13,805 bases of DNA from Aerococcus sp. UBA6277 (lineage in GTDB: Bacteria; Bacillota; Bacilli; Lactobacillales; Aerococcaceae): contig NZ_DJUR01000003.1 of NCBI RefSeq assembly GCF_002440555.1, positions 119,932 through 133,736 of the forward strand, in the 5' to 3' direction. The first letter of the stretch is position 1; every line of letters begins with the position of its first letter. Below the pieces are notes generated by a model. That model saw only the letters and a list, made by a program, of their open reading frames with translations, did no database searches and was not told where the DNA came from. The translations under genes and the position numbers were made by a program. Of the stretch, positions 1 through 7,870 are shown in pieces.

Positions 1-1
1 A

Positions 2-2857
2 AAAGAAGTTATTACGGACTTTAGAGAGTGGGTTGGGGACGCGATTTTCGTTGCCCACAATGCAAGTTTTGATATGGGATTTATCGATACAGCCTACAAC
101 CGTCATGGATTTGAAAAATCGCATAATGCCGTGATCGATACACTTGAAATGTCACGGTTCTTGCACCCAAATTTAAAATTGCATCGTTTAAATACCTTGG
201 CCAAACGCTACAATGTTGCCTTGGAACAACATCACCGGGCCGTTTATGATGCGGAAACCACAGGTGCCTTAGCCTGGATTTTCATCAAAGAAGCAGCCGC
301 CGACCATGAAATTTTCTATCACGACGAATTAAACAAAGATGTTGGTAAGGGGGACGCCTACAAGCAAGGTCGACCATTCCATGCCGTTTTGCTAGCTAAA
401 AACCAAACAGGGTTAAAAGACCTCTTTAAATTGGTTTCCGCGTCTAATATCGACTATTACTACCGTGTACCACGAATTCCGCGGTCACTCTTATCCAGTC
501 ATCGAGAGAACTTATTAGTGGGTTCAGCTTGTGCAGGTGGGGAAGTATTTGAAGCCTTAATGCAAAAAGGGAAAGTAGAAGCTGAGCAAAAAGCTGCCTT
601 CTATGACTACCTAGAGCTGCAACCAAAGGGCGTGTACAAACCTTTGATCTTAGATGAATTGATTCAAGACGAAGCAACACTCGAAAAAATCATGAAAGAC
701 ATGATAGAAATAGGGGAATCGGTCAATAAACCAGTCGTTGCAACTGGAGATGTACACTACCTAAACGAAGAAGACAAATTGTACCGGGAAATTTTAATTA
801 ATTCGATCAAATCTAACCGGATTAAGAACTTCCCTGAAGCCCATTTCCGGTCAACAGAAGAAATGTTGCATGACTTTGCCTTCCTAGGAGAAGAAAAGGC
901 CTTTGAAATTGTCGTGGAAAATTCCAATGCCATTGCTGACAGCATCGAGTTTGTGGAACCCTTAAAAGACAAGTTGTATACACCAACTATTGAAGGGGCG
1001 GAACAAGAACTGACAGATATGTCATTTGAAAAAGCTCATGAAATCTACGGTAAAGAACTACCAGAAATCGTAGAAGCCCGCTTAAATAAAGAATTGAAAT
1101 CGATTATTTCCAATGGATTCTCGGTTATCTACTTGATTTCACAGAAACTGGTGAAGAAATCCAATGACGACGGCTATATCGTTGGTTCCCGTGGGTCAGT
1201 TGGGTCTTCATTTGTAGCGACTATGTCAGGGATTACTGAAGTAAATCCGCTGGCACCGCATTATGTTTGCCCGAATTGCCACTATAGTCATTTCTTTACT
1301 GATGGGTCAGTGGGTTCAGGGTTTGACTTGCCAGATAAACCTTGTCCTGAATGTGGAACCAACTTGGATAAAGATGGACAAGATATTCCATTTGAAACCT
1401 TCTTAGGATTTAAAGGGGACAAGGTGCCCGATATCGATTTAAACTTCTCTGGTGAATACCAAGCCCGCGCCCATGCCTACACGAAAGTCCTTTTCGGTGA
1501 CGACCACGTTTTCCGGGCGGGAACAATTGGTACAGTTGCGGATAAAACAGCCTTCGGGTATGTACTAGGTTACGACCAAGATAAGAATTTAAATCTTCGT
1601 AAGACCGAGAAAGAATTCTTAGCCAAGGGTGCAACAGGTGTTAAACGGACAACCGGTCAGCATCCAGGGGGGATTATTGTTATCCCTGAAAATATGGATG
1701 TGTATGACTTTACACCAATTCAATTCCCAGCTGACGACGTGGAATCTGAATGGAAGACGACCCACTTCGACTTCCATTCAATCCATGATAACGTATTGAA
1801 ATTAGATATCCTTGGGCACGACGACCCGACCATGATCCGTAAATTACAGGATTTATCAGGCATCAATCCAACCGAAATTCCAACTGATGATCCAGAAGTA
1901 TATGAATTATTCAATGGGACAGAAGTTTTAGGTGTTACCAAAGAACAAATCTATTCCAACACTGGTACATTAGGGATTCCCGAATTTGGGACCCGGTTCA
2001 CTAGACAAATGCTTGAAGCAACCAAACCATCAACCTTCGCCGAACTATTGCAAATCTCCGGGTTATCGCATGGTACGGACGTTTGGTTAGGCAATGCCGA
2101 AGTACTTGTCCGGGAAAAAGGGCTACCACTAAGTGAAGTTATCGGTTGTCGTGACGATATCATGGTTTACTTAATCCACCGTGGCTTGCCTGAATCAGAT
2201 GCCTTCCAAATCATGGAAAAAGTTCGTAAAGGTAAGGGGCTTTCAGACGAACACAAGGCCATCATGCGTGAATACGACGTGCCGGAATGGTATATGGATT
2301 CATGTGAAAAGATTAAATACATGTTCCCTAAAGCCCATGCTGCTGCCTATGTATTGAACGCCATGCGGGTAGCTTGGTTTAAGGTGAAACACCCAATTTG
2401 GTACTATTGTGCCTACTTATCAGTACGAGCGAGTGACTTTGACCTTGTATCCATGTCAAACGGGAAAGAGTCGACTAAGGCTAAAATCAATGAGATTAAT
2501 GCCAAAGGAATGGAAGCTTCTACTAAAGAGAAACAATTGTTAACAGTCCTTGAGATTGTAAACGAGATGTGGGAACGTGGCTTTACCTTAAAAATGGTTG
2601 ATATCAATAAATCTCATGCAACTGAATTTATTATTGAAGATGACAATACTTTGATTGCGCCTTTTAGAGCCATTGACGGTTTAGGTACAAACGTGGCCAA
2701 ATCCATTGTTGCAGCACGTGAGGAATCACCATTCTTATCAAAAGAGGACTTGCAAACCCGTGGTAAAGTTTCTAAGTCATTGATTGAATATATGACTGAA
2801 AATCATGTATTAGATGGTTTACCAGACCAAAACCAATTATCACTATTTGATTTTTAA
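2..2857 (+). CDS. polC: DNA polymerase III subunit alpha, PolC type (5' end cut by window edge)
   Basis: This is the replicative DNA polymerase of low-GC Gram-positives, carrying a built-in 3'-5' proofreading exonuclease. The frame is open from base 2, so the ATG at 74 is internal; 951 residues are visible. PolC is about 1,440 residues in Bacillus, so roughly the first third lies outside. In order I see the end of the DnaQ-like exonuclease (ExoII HNASFD at 56-73; ExoIII with His at 233 and Asp at 248), the rest of the PHP domain, the polymerase motif GSRGSVGSS at 1184-1210, a four-cysteine zinc-binding insert (Cys codons at 1268, 1277, 1343 and 1352), and the catalytic PDIDLNFS motif starting at 1427. 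The PDID aspartates are the expected metal ligands. The C-terminal helix-hairpin-helix part ([11 protein letters not shown]) and the final QLSLFDF tail are present. No frameshift is visible. It ends just before a terminator. Confidence 0.97.
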   Translation, partial: KEVITDFREWVGDAIFVAHNASFDMGFIDTAYNRHGFEKSHNAVIDTLEMSRFLHPNLKLHRLNTLAKRYNVALEQHHRAVYDAETTGALAWIFIKEAAADHEIFYHDELNKDVGKGDAYKQGRPFHAVLLAKNQTGLKDLFKLVSASNIDYYYRVPRIPRSLLSSHRENLLVGSACAGGEVFEALMQKGKVEAEQKAAFYDYLELQPKGVYKPLILDELIQDEATLEKIMKDMIEIGESVNKPVVATGDVHYLNEEDKLYREILINSIKSNRIKNFPEAHFRSTEEMLHDFAFLGEEKAFEIVVENSNAIADSIEFVEPLKDKLYTPTIEGAEQELTDMSFEKAHEIYGKELPEIVEARLNKELKSIISNGFSVIYLISQKLVKKSNDDGYIVGSRGSVGSSFVATMSGITEVNPLAPHYVCPNCHYSHFFTDGSVGSGFDLPDKPCPECGTNLDKDGQDIPFETFLGFKGDKVPDIDLNFSGEYQARAHAYTKVLFGDDHVFRAGTIGTVADKTAFGYVLGYDQDKNLNLRKTEKEFLAKGATGVKRTTGQHPGGIIVIPENMDVYDFTPIQFPADDVESEWKTTHFDFHSIHDNVLKLDILGHDDPTMIRKLQDLSGINPTEIPTDDPEVYELFNGTEVLGVTKEQIYSNTGTLGIPEFGTRFTRQMLEATKPSTFAELLQISGLSHGTDVWLGNAEVLVREKGLPLSEVIGCRDDIMVYLIHRGLPESDAFQIMEKVRKGKGLSDEHKAIMREYDVPEWYMDSCEKIKYMFPKAHAAAYVLNAMRVAWFKVKHPIWYYCAYLSVRASDFDLVSMSNGKESTKAKINEINAKGMEASTKEKQLLTVLEIVNEMWERGFTLKMVDINKSHATEFIIEDDNTLIAPFRAIDGLGTNVAKSIVAAREESPFLSKEDLQTRGKVSKSLIEYMTENHVLDGLPDQNQLSLFDF

Positions 2858-2863
2858 AAACGC

Positions 2864-2912
2864 AAAGCAGGACTGCCAATCTATTTGACGGGCAGTCCTG
2901 CTTTTTTTTTTT
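2864..2912 (+). terminator. Rho-independent terminator of polC
   Basis: A perfect 14-bp stem (2864-2877 with 2891-2904) encloses a 13-nt loop and runs into an uninterrupted T tract from 2902 to 2912. It starts seven bases after the polC stop codon and separates polC from the DUF1538 gene. Confidence 0.95.
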
Positions 2913-2926
2913 GAGCGTTATTTTTG

Positions 2927-2955
2927 TTGTGATTATCATATTATGTTAACATAAT
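2927..2955 (+). promoter_or_regulatory. Possible promoter of the DUF1538/P-II cassette
   Basis: A TTGTGA -35-like hexamer (2927-2932) and a CATAAT -10-like hexamer (2950-2955) are separated by 17 bases. The -10 matches consensus at five of six positions and the -35 at four of six. Transcription would start near 2962, giving a leader of about 120 nt. The -10 lies inside the palindrome at 2938-2957. A second -10-like hexamer, TATACT at 3052-3057, lacks a good -35 partner. Confidence 0.4.
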
Positions 2956-2957
2956 AT
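2938..2957. promoter_or_regulatory. Perfect 20-bp palindrome, candidate operator
   Basis: The 20 bases are their own reverse complement, with GTTAAC at the centre and ATATTAT/ATAATAT arms. It overlaps the spacer and -10 of the candidate promoter, where a dimeric repressor would block RNA polymerase. I do not recognise the cognate regulator. It has no T tract and is unlikely to be a terminator. Confidence 0.5.
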
Positions 2958-3003
2958 TGTTACTTACATCTTAAGTGAAACCGTTTATTTAACAGCGATT
3001 TCT

Positions 3004-3046
3004 GCAACAAATCACGCGCCTGTGCCCAAATTTTTGTTGCTTTTTT
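3004..3046 (+). terminator. Terminator-like hairpin in the leader of the DUF1538 gene
   Basis: GCAACAAA (3004-3011) pairs perfectly with TTTGTTGC (3033-3040) across a 21-nt loop that can form a further CAC/GTG helix. Six T residues follow at once (3041-3046). It lies 35 bases before the start codon at 3081. It could be a second stop for polC read-through or an attenuator controlling the cassette. The long loop makes it weaker than the other terminators here. Confidence 0.45.
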
Positions 3047-3080
3047 ATATGTATACTATTTATTTAAAAGGAGGAATTCT

Positions 3081-4556
3081 ATGCAGTTATTGCTGGATAA
3101 GTTTAAAGAAGTCATCTCTTCTGTATTACCTATCGTCATCCTTGTATTCGCACTAGCATTTACCTTGGTAGATGTACCAGGAGATATGATGGCTAGATTT
3201 ACAATTGGTTCAATTCTATTGACGCTAGGACTGACCATTTTTCTATTCGGGGTAGATATCGGGATGACGCCTATTGGGAATTATTTAGGTAATTCGATTA
3301 TTCGTTCAAGTTCCCATTTAATCGTACTATTATTATCATTCTTTATAGGGTTTTCAATTACCGTAGCCGAACCAGACCTATTAATTTTGGGCCAACAAAT
3401 TTCTGATGCAACAGGTGGCGTTTTAGGGTCACAAACTATTGTTGTCGTTGTATCAATAGGTGTGGGGGTTATGGTTTCCCTTGGTGTTTACAGGGTAATG
3501 AAAGATGTCGCCTTGAAGTGGTTCTTCCTAGCCGTTTATGCGGTCATTACTTTATTATCAGTTTTCGCAGATTCTACCTTCTTAGCGATGTCATTTGATG
3601 CCTCAGGTGCAACGACTGGTGCCTTAACAACACCATTCGTATTGGCCTTAAGTACCAGTGTTTCCGCTAAAAAAGGTGGTAAAAGGGCAGAAGATGATTC
3701 CTTTGGTTTAGTAGGGGCCATGTCAACAGGACCTATTTTAGCCGTGATGATAATGTCACTAGTTCAAAGTTCAACTTTCCAAAGTAATGATGAAGTTTAC
3801 CAATATACTGAAGGGATTATCAATCCGTTTATCGCAAATATTGGTCATACTGTTCAAGAATCAGTAGTTTCACTTATTCCAATTTTAATCCTATTTGCAC
3901 TTGTGATTTATTTTTATAGAAGAATCAATAAAGGTGAATTACGCCGTATTGGTGTTGGAGTTGTCTATGTCTTGATTGGTTTAACCTTCTTCTTAATCGG
4001 GGTTAACCAAGGGTTTATGGATATGGGTCGTTATTTAGCGACTGAATTAGCCACTAAACATGAATCCTTACTACCGTGGATTGGACTTGTGATGGGGCTG
4101 GTTGTTGTATTAGCTGAACCTGCAGTACACGTACTTGGTGATCAAGTTGAAGACGTAACCGGTGGACATATTCCTAATAAGTTGCTATTATTCTCCTTGT
4201 CGATTGGTGTAGGTTTAGCCGTAATGATGTCAATGCTTCGTATTATGGTACCTGGTGTTGAACTGTGGCACTTCCTATTGCCAGGTTTTGGTTTATCCAT
4301 CTTATTAAGTTTCTACGTTCCCAACCTATTCACGGGTATCGCCTTCGATGCTGGTGGTGTAGCCTCTGGACCGATGACGGCGACCTTCATTTTGGCATTC
4401 GCCCAAGGTGTAGCCACAACCTTACCGCAAGCAGATGTGTTAGTAGATGGTTTTGGTATCATCGCAATGGTGGCAATGACTCCAGTGTTGATGGTTCAAG
4501 TACTAGGTTTAATTTATAAATTACGCGTTAAAGACAATAAAGCAATTGATAAATAA
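3081..4556 (+). CDS. DUF1538 integral membrane protein with two fused repeats, putative transporter
   Basis: A 491-residue polytopic membrane protein of about 12-14 hydrophobic segments with an internal duplication. GVDIGMTPIGNYLG (57-70) matches GVNQGFMDMGRYLA (307-320); AEPDLLILGQQISDATGG (96-113) matches AEPAVHVLGDQVEDVTGG (345-362); FDASGATTG (172-180) matches FDAGGVASG (422-430). These conserved acidic and glycine-rich motifs inside membrane segments are typical of the DUF1538 family. From memory, a pair of separate DUF1538 proteins (UmpA/UmpB) from Halomonas has been reported to act as a cation/proton antiporter; here both halves are one chain. A transport role is therefore inferred, with the substrate unknown. 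The ATG has an ideal AAAAGGAGG ribosome site six bases upstream. The next gene, encoding tandem P-II domains, starts 12 bases after the stop, so the two are surely co-transcribed. Confidence 0.85.
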   Translation: MQLLLDKFKEVISSVLPIVILVFALAFTLVDVPGDMMARFTIGSILLTLGLTIFLFGVDIGMTPIGNYLGNSIIRSSSHLIVLLLSFFIGFSITVAEPDLLILGQQISDATGGVLGSQTIVVVVSIGVGVMVSLGVYRVMKDVALKWFFLAVYAVITLLSVFADSTFLAMSFDASGATTGALTTPFVLALSTSVSAKKGGKRAEDDSFGLVGAMSTGPILAVMIMSLVQSSTFQSNDEVYQYTEGIINPFIANIGHTVQESVVSLIPILILFALVIYFYRRINKGELRRIGVGVVYVLIGLTFFLIGVNQGFMDMGRYLATELATKHESLLPWIGLVMGLVVVLAEPAVHVLGDQVEDVTGGHIPNKLLLFSLSIGVGLAVMMSMLRIMVPGVELWHFLLPGFGLSILLSFYVPNLFTGIAFDAGGVASGPMTATFILAFAQGVATTLPQADVLVDGFGIIAMVAMTPVLMVQVLGLIYKLRVKDNKAIDK

Positions 4557-4568
4557 GGGGGTTAATTG

Positions 4569-5222
4569 ATGACTGTAGAATCAGTGGCGTTTTTCGCTAT
4601 TGTTAACCATGGTATTGGGCAAAAAGTACTTAAAACTGCCAAAGAGCATGGAACCGGTGGCGGCACCTTAGTTCTTTGTGACGGCACCATTCCAAATAAA
4701 TTCCTTAACTTAATGGGTCTTGATGAATCAAAGAAAGAATTGATGATTACATTAGCCCCTAAGGAATTCGAAAGTGACATTCACGAAAAAATTACTGAGA
4801 AAATGAAATTAGACAAAAAAGGTTTGGGTATCCTGTTCTCAGCAGATACATCAAGCGTTTGTGGAAGTCGTTTATTGAATCGGGCATTTGAAGAAAAAGG
4901 TGAAAATATGTATGAGTATCAACTATTAGTAACAATTGTCGGCCGCGAATCAGGTGATGATGTTGTTGCTGCTGCCCGTAAAGAAGGTGCAAAAGGCGCA
5001 ACCATTCTTCACGGTCGTGGAACAGGGACAACTGAAATCTCTAAACTATTCAATATTGAAATTCAACCAGAAAAAGAAATCGTTCTGTTAGTAGTTGAAT
5101 CTGAAAAAGTCAATCCGGTATCTGAAAGCATCCGTACCACAATGGACTTAGATCAACCAGGTAACGGTGTTGTCTTTTCAATTCCAGTTAACCAAGTTAC
5201 AGGTTTGGTTCAGAACTTGTAA
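4569..5222 (+). CDS. Tandem P-II-like (GlnB-fold) regulatory protein, 217 aa
   Basis: Two ferredoxin-like P-II domains sit in one chain. Domain 1 (about 5-92) has AKEHGTGGGTLVLCDGT followed later by KKGLGILFSAD. Domain 2 (about 115-212) has ARKEGAKGATILHGRGTG followed by QPGNGVVFSIPV. The GRGTG of domain 2 sits where the P-II T-loop begins, and the end resembles the GKIFVLPV strand of GlnB. Ordinary P-II proteins are about 112 residues and trimeric, so this is a duplicated form that may assemble differently. No Tyr uridylylation site can be assigned with confidence. The ATG at 4569 is chosen over a TTG one codon earlier because AAGGGGG (4555-4561) gives normal spacing. P-II proteins encoded next to transporters often bind and gate them in response to nucleotides, so regulation of the DUF1538 partner is the natural inference. 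No separate terminator follows; read-through would meet the rimP leader hairpin. Confidence 0.8.
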   Translation: MTVESVAFFAIVNHGIGQKVLKTAKEHGTGGGTLVLCDGTIPNKFLNLMGLDESKKELMITLAPKEFESDIHEKITEKMKLDKKGLGILFSADTSSVCGSRLLNRAFEEKGENMYEYQLLVTIVGRESGDDVVAAARKEGAKGATILHGRGTGTTEISKLFNIEIQPEKEIVLLVVESEKVNPVSESIRTTMDLDQPGNGVVFSIPVNQVTGLVQNL

Positions 5223-5245
5223 AAATCGCTTGATAGCAACAATTA

Positions 5246-5274
5246 TTGCGAATCAGGATCGCATATGTTATACT
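5246..5274 (+). promoter_or_regulatory. Sigma-A promoter of the rimP-nusA-infB operon
   Basis: TTGCGA (5246-5251) and TATACT (5269-5274) are separated by exactly 17 bases. TG at 5266-5267 supplies an extended -10. The predicted start is near 5281, giving a leader of about 85 nt before rimP. Confidence 0.8.
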
Positions 5275-5301
5275 ATCTAAGTAGAAAGAACACAGTGGTG
5301 G

Positions 5302-5326
5302 AGTGAGCGGTGACGCTCACTTTTTT
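5302..5326 (+). terminator. Attenuator-like intrinsic terminator in the rimP leader
   Basis: AGTGAGCG (5302-5309) and CGCTCACT (5314-5321) form a perfect 8-bp stem with a GTGA loop. The stem runs directly into six T residues (5321-5326), and rimP starts 40 bases later. In Bacillus subtilis the ylxS(rimP)-nusA operon is known to be autoregulated by NusA-dependent termination in its leader, and this hairpin is in the equivalent place. It could also stop read-through from the P-II gene. I see no obvious competing antiterminator. Confidence 0.75.
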
Positions 5327-5365
5327 CATGGTAATAAGGTAAAAATAAGAAAAGCGAGGGGAAAT

Positions 5366-5842
5366 ATGGCTAAAGTAACAGACCAAATGCAAGAAATCGT
5401 TCAACCAATTATTGAAGACTTAGGCTTTATATTGTTTGATATCGAATTTGTTAAAGAAGGGAAATCTTGGTTCCTAAGAATTTACGTGGATAAACCAGGT
5501 GGTGGCATCGCAATAGAGGATTGTGTCACAGTTAGTGAACATATTTCTGAAGCTATTGATCAATTAGAAACAGACCCAATCCCGCAAGCTTATTACCTTG
5601 AAGTATCTTCTCCCGGTGCAGAACGTCCATTGAAAAATGATGACGATGTCCAAGCTGCAATCGGTGAATGGGTATTCTTATCATTCTATCAAGCCATTGA
5701 TGGTCAAAAAAATATTCAAGGTCGTCTACTTTCTGTATCAGATGATGCATATGAAGTTGAAACAAAAGACAAAACACGTAAAGTGGCGGTCACCGTAGAA
5801 AAATCAAATGTATCATTAATCAGATTGGCCATTGAATTTTAA
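5366..5842 (+). CDS. rimP: Ribosome maturation factor RimP
   Basis: A 158-residue protein needed for maturation of the 30S ribosomal subunit. The diagnostic family motif YYLEVSSPGAERPL is present, preceded by the N-terminal alpha/beta domain (ending WFLRIYVDKPGG) and followed by an SH3-like C-terminal domain (GRLLSVSDDAYEVE). The length is normal for the family (about 150-160). A GTG at 5303 is in frame and would add 21 residues, but it lies inside the leader hairpin. The ATG at 5366 has a GAGGGG ribosome site just upstream and yields the normal N-terminus, so it is preferred. rimP is first in the operon, 30 bases before nusA. Confidence 0.95.
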   Translation: MAKVTDQMQEIVQPIIEDLGFILFDIEFVKEGKSWFLRIYVDKPGGGIAIEDCVTVSEHISEAIDQLETDPIPQAYYLEVSSPGAERPLKNDDDVQAAIGEWVFLSFYQAIDGQKNIQGRLLSVSDDAYEVETKDKTRKVAVTVEKSNVSLIRLAIEF

Positions 5843-5872
5843 AATTTATCATTTTTGAAAGAGGGAATTTAG

Positions 5873-7216
5873 ATGAGTAAAGAAATGTTAAGAGCCTTCG
5901 AAGCGCTTGAAGATGAAAAGGGCATTTCAAAAGAAGTCATTTTGGAAGCTTTAGAAGCTGCTTTAGTATCAGCTTACAAACGTAACTACCAGCAAGCACA
6001 AAATGTCGAAGTAAAATTTGACGTAAAAAAAGGTAGTATAGAAGTATTCGCAGTGAAAGAAGTTGTTGATCTAGTGATGGACTCACAACTTGAAGTATCG
6101 CTTGAAGATGCGCATGACTTAAACAGTGCATATGAAATTGGCGACAAGATTAAATTTGAAGTTACACCTAAAGATTTCGGTCGAATTGCTGCACAAACTG
6201 CAAAACAAGTGATCATGCAACGGGTTCGTGAAGCTGAACGTTCAATTATCTATAACGAGTACATTGACTACGAAGATGACATTTTGACAGGTATTGTTGA
6301 GCGTCAAGACCGTCGTTATGTATATGTTAGCTTAGGTAAAATCGAAGCCGTTATCCCGCCAGAAGGTCAAATTCCAAATGAAACCTTCCAACCACACGAG
6401 CGCGTACAAGTTTACGTAGAACGTGTTGAAAATACGACTAAAGGGCCACAAGTATATGTTTCTCGTAGCCATCCAAGCCTATTGAAACGTCTATTTGAAC
6501 AAGAAGTACCTGAAATTTTCGACGGTACTGTTGAAATTAAAGCCATCGCTCGTGAAGCTGGTGACCGTTCTAAAGTAGCAGTTGTTTCTAACGACGCGAA
6601 TATCGATGCAGTAGGTACTTGTGTTGGACCTCGTGGTTCACGTGTACAACGTATTGTAGACGAATTAAAAGGCGAAAATATGGATATCGTTCAATGGTCA
6701 GACGACATGGCAACCTTTATTTCAAATGCCTTGAACCCAGCTGATGTATTATCTGTACACTTTGTACCAGGCGAAACCTCATGTGTGGTTGTCGTACCAG
6801 AAAACCACTTGTCATTAGCTATTGGTAAACGTGGTCAAAATGCGCGTTTAGCGGCTAAATTAACAAATCACAAGATTGATATTAAATCTGAAGCTGACTT
6901 TGAAGCGTATGTACAAACAGAAGAATACGCAGAACGTTTCGCGGAAAAAGAATTAGTTGACGAAGACGTTGATCCAATTTTAGCTGATGATATTGAAACT
7001 GTTGAAGATTATGAAGCAATGACAGAAGGTTCAACTTCAATTGATGAAGAAGATTTATTAGCTATCGATGACCTTGAAGAAGGTAATGTTGGTCCAGAAG
7101 AACTTGAAGAGCAAATTGCTGATGTCGAAGGCGAAGACAACGACATTATTGGTGATGAAGCATTAATTGGTGAAGAAGATATAGACCAACAAGAGCGTTT
7201 AAACGAAGAAGGCTAA
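5873..7216 (+). CDS. nusA: Transcription elongation/termination factor NusA with long acidic tail
   Basis: NusA binds RNA polymerase and nascent RNA and promotes pausing, intrinsic termination and antitermination. Of 447 residues, about 1-125 form the polymerase-binding domain, 136-200 the S1 domain, and two KH domains follow, with GPRG at 252-255 and GKRG at 318-321. Residues from about 347 to the end form an extension with 42 Asp/Glu and only three Lys/Arg in 101 residues. Bacillus NusA is about 371 residues and lacks such a long tail. The acidic AR repeats of enterobacterial NusA are not recognisable here. The start has an AGAGGG site seven bases upstream. If the leader hairpin is NusA-responsive, the gene is autoregulated. 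Confidence 0.96.
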   Translation: MSKEMLRAFEALEDEKGISKEVILEALEAALVSAYKRNYQQAQNVEVKFDVKKGSIEVFAVKEVVDLVMDSQLEVSLEDAHDLNSAYEIGDKIKFEVTPKDFGRIAAQTAKQVIMQRVREAERSIIYNEYIDYEDDILTGIVERQDRRYVYVSLGKIEAVIPPEGQIPNETFQPHERVQVYVERVENTTKGPQVYVSRSHPSLLKRLFEQEVPEIFDGTVEIKAIAREAGDRSKVAVVSNDANIDAVGTCVGPRGSRVQRIVDELKGENMDIVQWSDDMATFISNALNPADVLSVHFVPGETSCVVVVPENHLSLAIGKRGQNARLAAKLTNHKIDIKSEADFEAYVQTEEYAERFAEKELVDEDVDPILADDIETVEDYEAMTEGSTSIDEEDLLAIDDLEEGNVGPEELEEQIADVEGEDNDIIGDEALIGEEDIDQQERLNEEG

Positions 7217-7234
7217 GATTAGGTGGGATCAAAC

Positions 7235-7534
7235 ATGAAACAACGAAAAATTCCTATGCGAAAATGTGTTGTGACAAATCAAATGTTTCCTAAAAAAGAA
7301 TTAATTAGAATTGTTCGTAATCCTGAAGGTGTCGTTGAAATTGATCCGACAGGTAAGAAAAATGGGCGTGGTGCATATGTATCTCTTGATCCTGAAGTTG
7401 TACAAAAGGCTTGGGACAAACACATGCTAGATAGACACTTGAATGTATCCATTCCGGATGATTTTTATAGTGAATTGAAAGCTTATGTTGCCCATCAAAA
7501 AGCCAGAAAAGAGCTTTTTGAAAATGAACAATAA
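7235..7534 (+). CDS. ylxR: YlxR (RnpM) family RNA-binding protein, DUF448
   Basis: A small basic protein of 99 residues with the family signature: RKCVVTNQMFPKKELIRIVR near the start, then DPTGKKNGRGAYVS. The family member in Bacillus subtilis has been renamed RnpM because it binds the RNase P RNA and modulates RNase P. A GTG at 7223 would add four residues but overlaps the ribosome site AGGTGGG (7221-7227), so the ATG at 7235, seven bases further on, is the start. It sits 18 bases after nusA and overlaps the start of ylxQ by 11 bases, indicating translational coupling. Confidence 0.93.
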   Translation: MKQRKIPMRKCVVTNQMFPKKELIRIVRNPEGVVEIDPTGKKNGRGAYVSLDPEVVQKAWDKHMLDRHLNVSIPDDFYSELKAYVAHQKARKELFENEQ

Positions 7535-7811
7535 TAAGTTGAATTTGTTAGGTTTGGCGCAAGCAGCTAGTAAACTCGTTTCAGGTACTGAAACCGTCAT
7601 GAAAACTGTCCAGCAAGAGACTGCTATTTTGGTGGTCATGGCTACGGATGTCAGCGAACAAACCAAGAAAAATATAGAGAATAAATGTGCTTTTTATGAA
7701 GTTGAATGCGTTCAGATGTTTACAACTGAAGAAATTTCAATTGCCTTAGGTAAAAAGAGATCGATAGTCGCTTTCTTAGACCGCGGGTTTGTGAAAAGCT
7801 TTAAAAAATAA
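7524..7811 (+). CDS. ylxQ: YlxQ, L7Ae-family ribosomal/k-turn-type protein
   Basis: A 95-residue member of the L7Ae/L30e/S12e/Gadd45 fold, usual in this operon. The N-terminus LNLLGLAQAASKLVSGTETV aligns with the family's LGLA-RAGKLVSGEE pattern, and IVAFLDRGFVKSF forms the C-terminal part. Ser replaces the usual Gly in the AGK of the RNA-contacting segment. The ATG at 7524 lies inside the end of ylxR (11-base overlap) and fits the family N-terminus. An upstream in-frame TTG would add 13 residues with no family match. Paralogues such as YbxF bind kink-turn RNA; the role of YlxQ itself is not settled. Confidence 0.88.
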   Translation: MNNNKLNLLGLAQAASKLVSGTETVMKTVQQETAILVVMATDVSEQTKKNIENKCAFYEVECVQMFTTEEISIALGKKRSIVAFLDRGFVKSFKK

Positions 7812-7858
7812 TTTAGATTTTTACGTATATTTTTACATCAAATAGGAGAGTAAAAAGT

Positions 7859-7870
7859 ATGAGAGATTAG
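7859..7870 (+). other. Three-codon mini-ORF (M-R-D-stop) before infB
   Basis: An ATG at 7859 is followed by AGA, GAT and TAG. It has a good ribosome-site-like TAGGAGAG (7843-7850) eight bases upstream. It ends 21 bases before the infB start codon, which has its own strong site (AAGGAAGGTGAT). It could be a leader mini-ORF or a chance occurrence. Confidence 0.2.

Noticed and set aside
2938..2970. GlnR/TnrA site upstream of the P-II cassette
   Set aside because: TGTTA and TTACA half-sites are present but spaced 1 or 15 bases instead of 7.
4265..4519. 84-codon plus-strand frame inside the DUF1538 gene
   Set aside because: It overlaps conserved membrane segments in another frame, has no ribosome site, and its translation resembles no known family.
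5231..5257. Terminator after the P-II gene
   Set aside because: TGAT-GCAA and TTGC-ATCA arms form only an imperfect stem with an internal loop, no T tract follows, and the -35 hexamer overlaps it.
5303..5365. GTG start for rimP giving 21 more residues
   Set aside because: It lies inside the leader terminator hairpin, and the extra residues match nothing in RimP; the ATG at 5366 has a ribosome site.
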